Assembly: GCA_947626265.1 (NCBI GenBank)
Contig: CANQRM010000001.1
Location: forward strand, 62,001-126,000
DNA length: 64,000 bases
Origin: an uncultured Oscillospiraceae bacterium
Lineage (GTDB): Bacteria > Bacillota > Clostridia > Oscillospirales > Oscillospiraceae
Direction of reading: 5' to 3'
Positions 52,455 to 62,562 of this stretch are shown in pieces. A model generated the notes under the pieces. It saw only the letters and a list, made by a program, of their open reading frames with translations. It had not been told where the DNA came from and made no database searches. A program made the translations under genes and the position numbers. How positions within the stretch are numbered: position 1 is the stretch's first letter; every line of letters starts with the position of its first letter.

Positions 52455-54238
52455 GACAGGACGACATCCGCAATTTCTCCATCATCGCCCACATCGACCA
52501 CGGCAAGAGCACCCTCTCCGACCGGCTCATCGAGCTGTGCGGCGCGGTGGAGGCCCGGCAGATGGAGGACCAGATCCTGGACAACATGGACCTGGAACGG
52601 GAGCGGGGCATCACCATCAAGGCCCGGGCCGTGACCCTGAACTGGAAGGACTATCAGCTGAACCTCATCGACACCCCGGGGCACGTGGACTTCAACTATG
52701 AGGTGAGCCGCTCTCTCGCCGCCTGCGAGGGCGCGGTGCTGGTGGTGGACGCAAGCCAGGGCGTGGAGGCCCAGACCCTGGCCAACACGTACCTGGCCCT
52801 GGACCATGACCTGGAAATATTGCCCGTCATCAACAAGATCGACCTGCCCGCGGCGGACCCCGCCCGGGTGAAGACGGAGATCGAGGACATCATCGGCATC
52901 CCCGCCATGGACGCGCCGGAGATATCCGCGAAAAACGGCGTCAATATCCAGTCCGTCCTGGACGACATCATCGCCCACGTCCCGGCCCCCCAGGGGGACC
53001 CGGCGGCGCCTTTGAAGGCCCTGGTCTTCGACAGCCAGTACGACAGCTACCGGGGCGTCATCGTGCTGCTGCGGGTGAAGGACGGGGTTTTGAAAAAGGA
53101 CATGGACGTGAAGTTCATGGCCACGGACGCGGTATACAAGGTCGTGGAGGTGGGCCACCTGCTGCCCACGCGATTGGAGCCCTGCGACGCTCTCTCCGCC
53201 GGGGAGGTGGGCTACTTCACCGCCAGCATCAAGAACGTCCGGGACACCCGCATCGGCGACACGGTGACCGGCGCGGAGAGGCCCGCGGCGGAGCCCCTGC
53301 CCGGCTACCGGCCCGCCCGGAGCATGGTCTACTGCGGCATCTATACCGAGGACGGCAGCAAGTACCCCGATCTGCGGGACGCGCTGGAAAAGCTGCAATT
53401 AAACGACGCCAGCCTCTCTTTTGAGCCGGAATCCTCCGTAGCCCTGGGCTTCGGCTTCCGCTGCGGCTTCTTGGGCATGCTCCATCTTGAAATTATTCAG
53501 GAGCGGCTGGAGCGGGAGTTCGACCTGGACCTGGTGACCACCCTGCCCTCGGTCATCTATGAGATCGAGATGACGGACGGGACCGTAAAGTATGTGGACA
53601 ACCCCCACAACTACCCGGAGGTGTCCGCCATCGCCGAGGCCCGGGAGCCCTTTGTGAAGATGAGCATCATCACCCCCAACGAGTTCGTGGGCAACATCAT
53701 GCCCCTGTGCCAGGACCGGCGGGGCATATACGAGGGCATGCAGTACCTGGACCAGCGGCTGGTGGAGCTGAAGTACGAGATGCCCCTGGGGGAGATCATC
53801 TATGACTTCTTCGACACTTTGAAGGCCCGCACCAAGGGCTATGCCTCCATGGACTACGAGTTTTCCTGCTACAAGCCCTCGGAGCTGGTGAAGGTGGACC
53901 TTTTGCTGAACGGCGAGGCGGTGGACGCTTTGAGCCTCATCGCCCACAGGGATAAGGCCTATCCCCGGGCCCGGCGGCTGTGCGAAAAGCTGAAGGAGAA
54001 CATCCCGAGACAGCTATTTGAAGTGCCCATCCAGGCGGCCATCGGCGGGAAGATCATCGCCCGGGAGACGGTGAAGGCCCTTCGGAAGGACGTGCTGGCC
54101 AAGTGCTACGGCGGCGACATCACCCGGAAGAAGAAGCTATTGGAAAAGCAGAAGGAGGGCAAGAAGAAGATGCGCTCTCTCGGCAGTGTGCAGCTGCCTA
54201 CGGAGGCGTTTCTCGCGGTCCTCAAGCTGGACGAATAA
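52451..54238 (+). CDS. lepA: Elongation factor 4 (LepA)
   Basis: A 595-residue GTPase that back-translocates ribosomes. G1 AHIDHGKST, switch [12 protein letters not shown]3 DTPGHVDF, G4 [10 protein letters not shown]. The C-terminal unique domain has the basic [22 protein letters not shown] end. No defect seen. It is coupled to the XRE gene before it and followed by galM 16 bases later. Confidence 0.98.
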   Translation: MRQDDIRNFSIIAHIDHGKSTLSDRLIELCGAVEARQMEDQILDNMDLERERGITIKARAVTLNWKDYQLNLIDTPGHVDFNYEVSRSLAACEGAVLVVDASQGVEAQTLANTYLALDHDLEILPVINKIDLPAADPARVKTEIEDIIGIPAMDAPEISAKNGVNIQSVLDDIIAHVPAPQGDPAAPLKALVFDSQYDSYRGVIVLLRVKDGVLKKDMDVKFMATDAVYKVVEVGHLLPTRLEPCDALSAGEVGYFTASIKNVRDTRIGDTVTGAERPAAEPLPGYRPARSMVYCGIYTEDGSKYPDLRDALEKLQLNDASLSFEPESSVALGFGFRCGFLGMLHLEIIQERLEREFDLDLVTTLPSVIYEIEMTDGTVKYVDNPHNYPEVSAIAEAREPFVKMSIITPNEFVGNIMPLCQDRRGIYEGMQYLDQRLVELKYEMPLGEIIYDFFDTLKARTKGYASMDYEFSCYKPSELVKVDLLLNGEAVDALSLIAHRDKAYPRARRLCEKLKENIPRQLFEVPIQAAIGGKIIARETVKALRKDVLAKCYGGDITRKKKLLEKQKEGKKKMRSLGSVQLPTEAFLAVLKLDE

Positions 54239-54254
54239 TAAGGAGGAGCATGAC

Positions 54255-55280
54255 ATGAAGACATCATCCAGACCCTTTGGCGCCCTGGCGGACGGCACGC
54301 CCGTCACCGCCTATACCATTGAAAACAGCCATGGCATGGCCGTGACCGTCATCGACTACGGCGCCACGGTCCAGGCCCTGCTGGTGCCCGACAAAAAAGG
54401 CGGGCTCGTCGTCGACGTGGCCCTGGGCTACGACACCGCGGCGGAGTATGAGGCCAGCGACGGCTTTCTGGGCGCGGCCATCGGCCGGGTGGGCAACCGC
54501 ATCGGCGGGGCCCGGTTCTCCCTGAACGGCGTGGAGTATGCTCTGGCGAAAAACGACGGGGAGAACTGCCTTCACGGCGGCGTGAAGGGCTTCGACAAGC
54601 GCATGTGGACCGGCTCTATCCAGGGTGATGCGCTGGTGTTCAGCCGCCTTTCCCCCGACGGGGAGGAGAACTTCCCTGGCAACCTGGACGTGACCGTGAC
54701 CTATACCCTCACGGAGGACGGCCTCTTCACCATCGCCTACGACGCGGTGTGCGACAAGGACACCCTCCTGAACCTGGCCAACCATACATACTTCAACTTA
54801 AACGGCGGCGGCTCCGTGCTGGACCATGAGCTCATGATAAACGCCGAGCGCTTCTGCGAGAGCGACGCCGGCTGCCTGCCCACGGGAAAGCTCCTGGACG
54901 TGGAGGGCACGCCCTTCGATTTCCGCACGCCCAAGATCATCGGCCGGGACCTGAACGCCGACTGCGAGCAGCTTCGCTGCGGCCACGGCTATGACCACAA
55001 CTATGTCCTGTCCGGCAAGACCGCCGCGGTGCTCTACAGTGCCGAGAGCGGCATCGAGATGACCGTTCTGACGGACATGCCCGGCATGCAGTTTTATACC
55101 TCCAACAGCCTGGGCGAGCGGAAGGGCAAGGGCGGCCGGCCCATGGGCGTGCACGGGGCGGTGTGCCTGGAGACCCAGCTCTTCCCCAACGGCATGAACT
55201 GCTGGACCTTCCCCTCCCCGGTGCTCCGGGCGGGGGTGAAGGCCCACACCGCGACCGGCTACCGCTTTGCGGTGCGGTAA
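54255..55280 (+). CDS. galM: Aldose 1-epimerase (galactose mutarotase)
   Basis: About 341 residues from ATG 54255 behind AAGGAGGAGC. It interconverts alpha and beta anomers of aldoses. Catalytic residues: His in NLANHTYFNL (about 175), Glu in VCLETQLFPN (about 303), plus RVGNRIGGARF and CLHGGVKGFDKRMW. Length is usual. It probably shares transcription with lepA. Confidence 0.94.
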   Translation: MKTSSRPFGALADGTPVTAYTIENSHGMAVTVIDYGATVQALLVPDKKGGLVVDVALGYDTAAEYEASDGFLGAAIGRVGNRIGGARFSLNGVEYALAKNDGENCLHGGVKGFDKRMWTGSIQGDALVFSRLSPDGEENFPGNLDVTVTYTLTEDGLFTIAYDAVCDKDTLLNLANHTYFNLNGGGSVLDHELMINAERFCESDAGCLPTGKLLDVEGTPFDFRTPKIIGRDLNADCEQLRCGHGYDHNYVLSGKTAAVLYSAESGIEMTVLTDMPGMQFYTSNSLGERKGKGGRPMGVHGAVCLETQLFPNGMNCWTFPSPVLRAGVKAHTATGYRFAVR

Positions 55281-55348
55281 ATTCTGGCCGTTGACTTCCC
55301 GCGCCCCTGCAGGTATGATAGCTGCATGAGAGCCAAGGAGAGAGACCT

Positions 55349-55972
55349 ATGAGAAAGAACATCCGGGCCCTGCTGGCGGCGGCGGTGCTGGCGGCGTTCC
55401 TGCTGCCGCCCCTGGCGGCGGGCCAGGGCGCCCGCGCGGCGGAGGCCCCCGCCGTGCCCCGCATCGCGGCCGAGACCGCGGGCACCGAGACCGACATCGT
55501 GGAGGACTCCTCCACGGATACCGATACCCCGCCCGCCGTGACCCCGGCGCCCGGGCCGGACGACATCCAGCCGCCCGCGGGGGGCACCGGCTGGCGGTAT
55601 GTGCCCGAGACAGGGGATTATTACTACTTCAAGGACGGCGTCCGCAAGGGCGACTACTGGGTGGGCTTCGCCGACGGCGCGTCCGCCTGGGCCAACAACT
55701 GGTACTACGCCGACGCCGCGGGCAAGCTGCTCACCGGCTTCCAGTACCTGGACGACCTCAAAGGCGGCAGGGCCTGGTACTTCCTCCAGACCACCAACGC
55801 CCGGGGGGAGATCGGCAAGATGCTCACCGGCTGGCAGGAGACCGGCGTCGCCGGCCAGGGCTGGTTCAGTCCGAACTACGGCCAGCAGGGCATGTGCACC
55901 TGGACCAAGGCCTGGGGCAGCTACAACGCCGCCGCGGGCGTGTGGGAAGACGGCCTGAGCCACAGGGACTGA
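55349..55972 (+). CDS. Short secreted wall-binding repeat protein (type B)
   Basis: A 207-residue protein that is little more than a signal peptide (1-32), a Thr/Pro linker (about 35-75) and the wall-binding module (GWRYVPETGDYYYFKDGVRK to GLSHRD). The module and the downstream hairpin match those of 35900-37027. It has no other domain, so it may be a donor or remnant of the family, or a stand-alone wall ligand. GAGAGACCT precedes ATG 55349. Confidence 0.85.
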   Translation: MRKNIRALLAAAVLAAFLLPPLAAGQGARAAEAPAVPRIAAETAGTETDIVEDSSTDTDTPPAVTPAPGPDDIQPPAGGTGWRYVPETGDYYYFKDGVRKGDYWVGFADGASAWANNWYYADAAGKLLTGFQYLDDLKGGRAWYFLQTTNARGEIGKMLTGWQETGVAGQGWFSPNYGQQGMCTWTKAWGSYNAAAGVWEDGLSHRD

Positions 55973-55984
55973 GAAACAAAGAAC

Positions 55985-56013
55985 AAAAGACCTGCCGTTC
56001 GGCAGGTCTTTTT
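55985..56013 (+). terminator. Terminator after the short type B gene
   Basis: AAAAGACCTGCC / GGCAGGTCTTTTT with GTTC loop; the stem is the same as at 37041. Confidence 0.92.
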
Positions 56014-56066
56014 GCACCGACCGCGAAAACGTCAGGTCTGATTTCGTGAACGTCAGCCCCGCCGCG

Positions 56067-56104
56067 TTGCGGGCGGGGGGGGGGTAGTGCTATAATTATA
56101 TAAT
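56067..56104 (+). promoter_or_regulatory. Promoter with ten-G run in the spacer
   Basis: TTGCGG (56067-56072) and TATAAT (56091-56096) are 18 bases apart, and ten of those 18 are an unbroken G run (56075-56084). A second TATAAT lies at 56099-56104. The ATG of the surface gene is 35 bases past the first -10. Loss of one G would bring the spacer to 17. Confidence 0.7.
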
Positions 56105-56130
56105 CTTATTCTGAAAAAGGGGACAGACCG

Positions 56131-58512
56131 ATGAGAAGAAACGGCAGACGCGCGCTCGCGCTCCTTTTGACGCTGGTGATGGCCCTGTGCCTGACCGTCC
56201 CCGCCCTGGCGGCGGAGGAGGTGTTCGAGGCCGAAACGCCCGCCGGACTCGCAGAAGACGCCCCCGCCGCGCCCATAGGGCCAGAGGCGAAGCCCGCGCC
56301 CGACGTGCCCGAGGCCGCGTCGGCGGAGCCTGTGGATGCCCCGGCGGCGGAACCGGCGGCAGCGGACAACGTCTATAAGGTGGGGACGGCGGACGAACTG
56401 AAAAAGGCCCTCATGGACCCGGAAGAGGGAAAGACCCGCTTCATCCGGCTGACGGATAATATCGAACTGAAAGAACCGATCAATATCGGGGAACAAGACG
56501 GCTCGTTCCTCCTTGAGCTGAACGGAAAGACGGTCAAAAAAACGAATGATATACCCGCCGGCGCCGCAGCTATCACTGTGCAAGGCAAGGGGTCCCTCGC
56601 CATTCAAGGCGACGGCACCATCACGGGCCCAGGCACGCTCCTGCAGACAGATAACTCCGACAGCTCGTTGCACCTGTGGGATGTCAGGGTGAACAGCAGC
56701 GGAGACGGGAGCTATGCCGCCGTCTGTGCGAGCGGCCTTGTAGGCGTGTATGATGAAGGCGTCGTCATAGAGGCGGACGGCACGGCGATATACGTCTCGG
56801 CTGCAACTGTTATGATCCACGACGGGCGCGTCGTAAGCCGCGACGGATGCGCCGTCGTTGCCGGCGGCGGCAATGAAATGCATCCCGGCATGGTCATGGT
56901 CAGAGGCGGCACGATCGAGAGCGATACCGGCGCCGGCGTGTGCCTTCTGCCCGGCGGGCTGCTCGCGATGGGAGAACCCTCCGCCGGAGGCACCGACGCC
57001 GTCATCATTGGCAAAGCCGGCGTCGTGGCCCTGGGCGGCACGGCCAGTATCCTGTCCGGCAATGTGATCGCGAACGGAACGGACAGAGTTCAGGTTGGCG
57101 ATGTTTTCGTACCTCCCGCCGCCGTGGTGGCGGACAATATGGGAGTGGCCGGGCTGTTCGACGGCGTGTTCAGCGCCGCGGCCGGCCAGCCGGCGGTGGT
57201 ATATACCAAAAATGGCCAGCCGGCCAATGACAAAAACAGGATCGATGGCTGGATCCAGGTCACCGGCGGCAGCTACTCCTCTGCGGTGGATGAAGCCCTT
57301 CTGTCCACGGACGTGAGATATATGCTGATGGCGGAGGGCGACGCGCCGTACACGTATTTGACCTCCTCTGAAGATGTGAAAGAGATGCAGGAACAGCTGC
57401 GATGCGCCGCCATCGTGGCAGCCGGCTTCATCGGCACAACGGAGACCGGCGGGAACGATATCCTCAACGGCTGTGCCCGGGAGGTGCTGGGCGAGGAGAA
57501 GAGCATCACCGACTGCATCCCGAACACGCTGTACGCGGTGTTTAAGGCGGCCTCCGGCTATGCGGGCCCGTATACGGTCCAGTTCAGAGCCGGGGAGGAG
57601 AAAACGACATACACCGAAACGTCCCCGGCGGGCGGCGTATTCTATGCCAGCTTCGATCATCAGGCCGATGTGTTTAAGGATTCGCCCGAGGGCTGGTATG
57701 TCGCGGAGCTGTATAAGGGCGAGAGGACCGAAACGCTTGTCAGCAGCGCCTACTTTATGATCTGTAAGGTGACCTACGCGCCCGGCGGCGGGGCGCAGGG
57801 CGAGGCCGTGACCGTCTATACCGACGAGGCCGGGCTGGAAGCCGCCCTGGCCGCCGGCCGGCCCGACGGCATCACGCTCTCCGGCGGCAGCAACACCTGG
57901 GACGAGCCCGTGGCGGAGCGGACAGGCCGGTTTTCCTGGACGGTGACCTTCCCCGCCCACTATGAGTATCACGGCGGCTTGATCATCCCGGATACGACCC
58001 CCAGCCCGTCCCCCTCCGCTTCCCCCGAGCCCCCCCAGACCCCCAGCCCCGACCCCACGCCCACGCCGGGACCGGGCGTCACGCCCTCTCCCGTGCCTGT
58101 GCCAGTGGACCCGCCCAAGACCAACGGCGGCTCCGGCTGGTCCTATGACTACGACACCGGAGATTACTACTACTTCGTGGACGGCGAGCCCAAGGCCAAC
58201 TACTGGGCCAACGAGGCCGACGCTTCCCAGTGGGGCTTCTGGTATTACGTGGGCGCGGACGGCAAACTGGCCACCGGCCTGCAGTACATTGAGAACAACA
58301 ACGGCACCGGCTGGTACTTCCTCCAGCCGGACAACGCAGACGGCTGCATCGGCAGGATGCTCACCGGCTGGCAGTGGCTTGGCCCGGACATCGGGATGGG
58401 CTGGTTCAACACCGCCCACGGCGGCGTCAACGGCCAGTGCACCTGGACCGAGAACTGGGGCGACTATAACCCCGCCACGGGCCTGTGGGAGGACGGCCTG
58501 AGCCATAAGTAA
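56131..58512 (+). CDS. Secreted surface protein with beta-helix-like domain and wall-binding repeats (type A)
   Basis: A 793-residue protein with AAAAGGGG before the ATG. The signal peptide ends at ALAA (about 28), followed by a Pro/Ala/Glu stretch to residue 80. Residues about 82-320 are Gly/Val/Ile repeats of the kind that form right-handed beta-helices. A mixed domain (330-625) follows, then a Ser/Pro linker (TPSPSPSASPEPPQTPSP) and the type A module (GWSYDYDTGDYYYFVDGEPK to GLSHK), nearly identical to the end of 26168-28528. Likely exported, wall-attached and phase-variable (see promoter). Confidence 0.83.
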   Translation: MRRNGRRALALLLTLVMALCLTVPALAAEEVFEAETPAGLAEDAPAAPIGPEAKPAPDVPEAASAEPVDAPAAEPAAADNVYKVGTADELKKALMDPEEGKTRFIRLTDNIELKEPINIGEQDGSFLLELNGKTVKKTNDIPAGAAAITVQGKGSLAIQGDGTITGPGTLLQTDNSDSSLHLWDVRVNSSGDGSYAAVCASGLVGVYDEGVVIEADGTAIYVSAATVMIHDGRVVSRDGCAVVAGGGNEMHPGMVMVRGGTIESDTGAGVCLLPGGLLAMGEPSAGGTDAVIIGKAGVVALGGTASILSGNVIANGTDRVQVGDVFVPPAAVVADNMGVAGLFDGVFSAAAGQPAVVYTKNGQPANDKNRIDGWIQVTGGSYSSAVDEALLSTDVRYMLMAEGDAPYTYLTSSEDVKEMQEQLRCAAIVAAGFIGTTETGGNDILNGCAREVLGEEKSITDCIPNTLYAVFKAASGYAGPYTVQFRAGEEKTTYTETSPAGGVFYASFDHQADVFKDSPEGWYVAELYKGERTETLVSSAYFMICKVTYAPGGGAQGEAVTVYTDEAGLEAALAAGRPDGITLSGGSNTWDEPVAERTGRFSWTVTFPAHYEYHGGLIIPDTTPSPSPSASPEPPQTPSPDPTPTPGPGVTPSPVPVPVDPPKTNGGSGWSYDYDTGDYYYFVDGEPKANYWANEADASQWGFWYYVGADGKLATGLQYIENNNGTGWYFLQPDNADGCIGRMLTGWQWLGPDIGMGWFNTAHGGVNGQCTWTENWGDYNPATGLWEDGLSHK

Positions 58513-58515
58513 GTC

Positions 58516-58725
58516 CGACGGGCGGTGAGAACCGACAGTGCCCCGCACGCGCTCGGTGAGCGTAAGCGAACTTTAGCGGGAGGGGCCCTGCCGGGCTCAG
58601 CCGCCCTGGGACAGACTGGCATAGCCCGGACGGGCCCGACAGTATCCCGGCTCACTTGTTACGCTGCGCTCACGAGCCGTGAGACCGTGACACTGCCGGT
58701 TCCCGCCGGGCGTCAGATTGGCAGA
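58516..58725. repeat. Dispersed 210-bp intergenic repeat, copy B
   Basis: This is the reverse complement of 32920-33130 with few differences over the central 90 bases (GCATAGCCCGGACGGGCCCG to GTGACACTGCCG). The first 20 bases (AAGTCCGACGGGCGGTGAGAA) also match the sequence right after the stop of the paralogous gene at 26168. Confidence 0.85.
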
Positions 58726-58734
58726 TTAAATTAG

Positions 58735-58758
58735 GGAGCGGACATTTTGTCCGCTCCC
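58735..58758 (+). terminator. Terminator between surface gene and trmD
   Basis: AGGGAGCGGACA / TGTCCGCTCCCT with a short loop (TTT) is followed by TTTAAAA. It lies between convergent genes and can act for the rightward one. Confidence 0.8.
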
Positions 58759-58760
58759 TT

Positions 58761-60029
58761 TTAAAATACCTTTTCGTACCCCACCCGGAAGGGGTCGTGC
58801 TCCACCGTGTCCGTGAGCTTTATGACCCCACAGCGGGTATAACCCCGGCGCTTTAAGAGCGCCTGCATGGGCATGTTGTCGGCGTGGGTGTCCACCCGCA
58901 CGCTCCCATACCCCCGGCCCAGGGCCAGGTCCTCGCACAGCTGCATCATCTCGTCCGCCAGGCCCCGGCCCCGGTAGGCAGCCTTCACCGCCACCCGGTG
59001 GACGGTGGCGTATTGAGCGTCGTCCGCCGTGCGCCAGGCCCCGTCGATGGCGGGATAGTCCGCCTCGGGGGCAAAGTACTCCGCAACGCACCCGGCGGGT
59101 TCTCCCTCGTGGGTGAAGAGCCAGCAGCCACCCGCGGCGATGTCCCGGCGGAAGGTCTCCTCGTTGGGGAAATCATCCTGCCACTGGTCCACGCCGTTTT
59201 CCCTCATATAGGCGCTGGCCTCCGCCGTGATGGCGAGAAGGTCCGGGATATCCGCCTCGGCAGCCAGGCGGCAGTCATAGGTGAGCTTCTCCCGGCCCGT
59301 GAGCCGGGCGATGATAAGCGCCTCCTCGGCCGTCCTGGGCTCATAGGCGGCGAACATGTCGGGCCGCCGCGCCTGGGTGCGGATGAGCTGCTGCTCCCGG
59401 CGCCAGGCGTCGATGTCGTGGTGCTTGCCCTCCCGCAGCACCTCCGGCACCGTCAGGCCCTCCCAGGTCTCCGGCCGGGTGTACTGGGGGTATTCGAGCA
59501 GCCCGTCCCAGTGGCTCTCGCCCATGTAGCAGGCCGGGTCGGACAGCACCCCGGGCACCATCCGGCACACGCTGTCGGCGATGGCCATGGCGGGGATCTC
59601 GCCCCCCGTGAGCACGAAGTCGCCCACGCTCAGCTCCTCGTCGCAGCATTTTTCGATGAACCGCTCGTCCACGCCCTCGTAGTGGCCGCAGACCAGCACC
59701 AGGTGGTCATACTCCGACACCAGCCGCCGGGCGTGGCTCTGGTCGAACCGGGCCCCCTGGGGGGACATGTAGATGACCCGGCGTTTGCGGGGCCCTGCCT
59801 GCTCCGTCACCCAGTCCAGGCAGGACTTTAAGGGCTGGGCCATCATCACGCAGCCCCAGCCGCCGCCGTAGGGATAGTCGTCCACCTGCTGCTGCTTGTT
59901 CTCGGTGAAGTCCCGTATCTGTATGCAGTTGATCTCGATGAGCCCCTTCTTCGCGGCCCGGCCCAGGATGGAGGCGTCCATCATGGGCTGCACCGCCTCG
60001 GGGAACAGAGTGAGGATGTCGATGCGCAT
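58761..60029 (-). CDS. trmD: tRNA (guanine-37-N1)-methyltransferase fused to a GNAT acetyltransferase
   Basis: A 422-residue protein. Residues 1-240 are TrmD, which methylates G37 of tRNA to prevent frameshifting: DILTLFPEAV, the YGGG(W)G loop, VCGHYEGVDERF and SVGDFVLTGGEIPAM form the knotted SAM site. Residues about 250-422 form a GNAT domain, with VHRVAVKAAYRGRGLADEMM as the acetyl-CoA loop and NMPMQALLKRRGY near the end. The junction is inside one uninterrupted frame. The usual substrate of the second half is unknown. Confidence 0.92.
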   Translation of the reverse strand: MRIDILTLFPEAVQPMMDASILGRAAKKGLIEINCIQIRDFTENKQQQVDDYPYGGGWGCVMMAQPLKSCLDWVTEQAGPRKRRVIYMSPQGARFDQSHARRLVSEYDHLVLVCGHYEGVDERFIEKCCDEELSVGDFVLTGGEIPAMAIADSVCRMVPGVLSDPACYMGESHWDGLLEYPQYTRPETWEGLTVPEVLREGKHHDIDAWRREQQLIRTQARRPDMFAAYEPRTAEEALIIARLTGREKLTYDCRLAAEADIPDLLAITAEASAYMRENGVDQWQDDFPNEETFRRDIAAGGCWLFTHEGEPAGCVAEYFAPEADYPAIDGAWRTADDAQYATVHRVAVKAAYRGRGLADEMMQLCEDLALGRGYGSVRVDTHADNMPMQALLKRRGYTRCGVIKLTDTVEHDPFRVGYEKVF

Positions 60030-60082
60030 AGGCGTGCTCCAGCTTTATTTAACTTGTGCGAGATAAATTTATCTCAGTATAA

Positions 60083-60118
60083 CACAGCCCGGTGGGTTTT
60101 TCCACCGGGCTGTGGTAG
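60083..60118. terminator. Hairpin between the BspA-like gene and trmD
   Basis: CACAGCCCGGTGG / CCACCGGGCTGTG, a 13-bp stem with GTTTTT loop. On the minus strand it follows the surface-gene stop by about 15 bases, but the U-tract is poor. It may reduce read-through into trmD. Confidence 0.6.
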
Positions 60119-60131
60119 GTTTATGGGCCTG

Positions 60132-62516
60132 TCAGTTCTTGTTCTGCTTCCGGTGCAGCACCGGCAGCAGGCAGAGCCCCGCGGCGCAGACGCCGAGCAT
60201 GGCCAGCCACAGGGCCGGGGCGCTCTCATCTCCGGTGGCGGGGGCGGTCCCCACATAGGGCGCCGACGTGGTCCCCGGCGCAGCCGTGGCGGGTACGGCC
60301 GTGGGCGCGGCGGTGGGGGTTACGGCAGGCGCGGCGCTGGGCGCAGGCGTGGGCGTCGCGGTGGGCGCAGCCGTGGCCGTGGGCGCGGGGGTGGCGGTGG
60401 CCGCGGCGCCTTCCACGCGGGAATAGGTCCCGCCATGGCCGCCGTCGGCAAGGTAGATCAGCAGCTCCGTGCCGGTCCACGGGCCCTCCGCACTGCCCTG
60501 CAGCTTCCATGTGGTATCCTCAGGGCTCGCGGTGTATGTAAGGGGCAGGGCCTCGGTGCCCAGGGCCTTGAAGCCGTCGCCGATCTTCAGCGTTGTCAGG
60601 GCGGTGCAGCCGTCAAAGAACCCCTCCATATCCGTCACGTTGGAGGTGTCCCAGCCCGAGATATCCAGCTCGGCCAGCGCGGAGCACCGCTCAAAGAGGC
60701 GGCTCATGTCCGTCACATGAGAGGTGTCCCAGCCGGCGAGGTCCAGCGCGGTCAGGGCGGTGCAGTCGCTGAACACGTCGTTCATATCCGTGACGGCGGA
60801 GGTATCCCAATCGGCGAGGCCGGTGAGCGATGACAGCGCGGTGCAGCGCTGGAACATGTCGTGGATGTCCTCCATGGCGGAGGTGTCCCAGCCGGTGAGG
60901 TCCAGGGATGTGAGCGATCCGCAGTTTTCAAACATGTTGTCCGTGTACATCACGCTGGAGGTGTCCCAGGTGTTGAGACCGGTCAGCGCGGTCAGGGCGT
61001 CGCAGTGATAGAACATGTAGCTCATGTCCGTCACATTGGCGGTGTCCCAGCCAGAGAGGTCAACAGTCGTCAGGGCCTCGCAGTGATAGAACATGCCGTA
61101 CATGTCCGTTACGCTGGAGACGCCCCAGCCGTCGAGACCGGTCAGCGACCCCAGGACCAGGCAGTCATTGAACATGCCGTGCATGTCCGTCACGTTGGAG
61201 GTATCCCACCTGGACAGGTCCAGTGTGGTCAGCGATTCGCAGTTTTCAAACATAGCGTTCATATTCGTCGCGGCGGAGACGTCCCAGCCCGTGACGTCCA
61301 GCGCCGTGAGGGCTTCGCAGTGATAGAACATGAAACCCATGTCTGTCACGCTGGAGGTATCCCAATCGGCCACGTCCAGCGCCGTGAGGGCTTCGCAGTG
61401 ATAGAACATAAGACCCATGTCCGTCACGCTGGAGACGTCCCAGCCGGCTACGTCCAGCGCGGGCAGGACGTAGCAGTCATAGAACATGCCGTACATGTCC
61501 GTGACGTTGGAGGTATCCCAGCCTGCGACGTCCAGCGCGGTCAGGGCAGTGCAGTAGCCGAACATGCCGTACATGTTCGTCACGGCGGCGGTGTCCCAGC
61601 GGTCGACATCCAGCGCGGTCAGGACGTCGCAGTGATAGAACATGTTGCCCATGTCCGTGACGCTGGCGGTGTCCCAGCCAGAGACGTCCAGCGCCGTCAG
61701 GGCGCTGCAGCAGCCGAACATGCCATTCATGTCCGTGACGTTGGAGGTGTCCCAGCCAGAGACGTCCACGGCCGCCAGGGCGGTGCAGTAGGCGAACATG
61801 TAGCGCATGTCCGTGACGTTGGAGGTGTCCCAGCCGGACACGTCCACACGGGTGAGGGCGGCGCAGCTATCAAACATGCTGCCGGCGCTGCCCTGCAGCG
61901 TCAGGCTGCCCGGTCCGCCCACAGAGGTCAAAGCTTCAAACTCATAGAACAGATATGCGCCGCACAGGGTGATGTCGTCGCTGATCACCACCTGGGTGAC
62001 GGCCGCCTTGAGGTTGGGATCGTGCCAGCCGCCGGCGCTGTTCTCGTCAAAGGCCTCCCCGCCGGTCATGGGCCACCAGTCCGTGCCCTCCGTGCCCGTC
62101 TCCGGGGCGGCCTTCTGGAAGGTCAGGGTGGTCTTGCCGGCGGACAGGATCACGTAATAGGCGGCCTCCGCCGTCTCAGCGGCGGCCATGGGCGTATCGG
62201 TGGCCTCGGTCTCGGTAGTCTCCGCGGGCTCCTCGGTGGCCTCGGGTCCGGCAGTTTCCTCCGGCTTCGTAGTCTCCTCGGGCTCCGTAGTCTCTTCGGG
62301 CGCCTCGGTCTCCTCCGGCCCGGCAGTTTCCTCGGGCTCCGCAGTTACCTCGGGCGCAGCGGTATATTCCGGTTCCGCCGTGACGGCGGTATCGCTGGCG
62401 CTGTCCGCCTCCGGGGCGGCGGTGACCTCCGCCGCGCCGCACAGGGCGGTCAGCACGCACAGGCACAGCAGCGCCGCCAGAAGGCGGGTCCACTTGCTGT
62501 TGATTCGTCTTTTCAT
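60132..62516 (-). CDS. BspA-like (DUF285) surface protein with sortase-type C-terminus
   Basis: A 794-residue protein. The signal peptide (1-30) is followed by a Glu/Thr/Pro stretch (about 50-115, EETTEPEETTKPEETAGPEA style). Residues about 215-640 hold 16 repeats of about 26 residues, (L)TALDVSGWDTSNVTDM..MF..C.A, as in BspA/DUF285 proteins. A Thr/Ala/Pro linker and the end APATGDES, hydrophobic helix, HRKQNKN form a sortase signal with Ala in place of Leu. Likely a cell-wall-anchored adhesin. It sits between rimM and trmD, all leftward. Confidence 0.88.
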   Translation of the reverse strand: MKRRINSKWTRLLAALLCLCVLTALCGAAEVTAAPEADSASDTAVTAEPEYTAAPEVTAEPEETAGPEETEAPEETTEPEETTKPEETAGPEATEEPAETTETEATDTPMAAAETAEAAYYVILSAGKTTLTFQKAAPETGTEGTDWWPMTGGEAFDENSAGGWHDPNLKAAVTQVVISDDITLCGAYLFYEFEALTSVGGPGSLTLQGSAGSMFDSCAALTRVDVSGWDTSNVTDMRYMFAYCTALAAVDVSGWDTSNVTDMNGMFGCCSALTALDVSGWDTASVTDMGNMFYHCDVLTALDVDRWDTAAVTNMYGMFGYCTALTALDVAGWDTSNVTDMYGMFYDCYVLPALDVAGWDVSSVTDMGLMFYHCEALTALDVADWDTSSVTDMGFMFYHCEALTALDVTGWDVSAATNMNAMFENCESLTTLDLSRWDTSNVTDMHGMFNDCLVLGSLTGLDGWGVSSVTDMYGMFYHCEALTTVDLSGWDTANVTDMSYMFYHCDALTALTGLNTWDTSSVMYTDNMFENCGSLTSLDLTGWDTSAMEDIHDMFQRCTALSSLTGLADWDTSAVTDMNDVFSDCTALTALDLAGWDTSHVTDMSRLFERCSALAELDISGWDTSNVTDMEGFFDGCTALTTLKIGDGFKALGTEALPLTYTASPEDTTWKLQGSAEGPWTGTELLIYLADGGHGGTYSRVEGAAATATPAPTATAAPTATPTPAPSAAPAVTPTAAPTAVPATAAPGTTSAPYVGTAPATGDESAPALWLAMLGVCAAGLCLLPVLHRKQNKN

Positions 62517-62562
62517 CGTATATTTCCCCCTAAAAATACAACGATATCCTTTCCGGCGGGCG

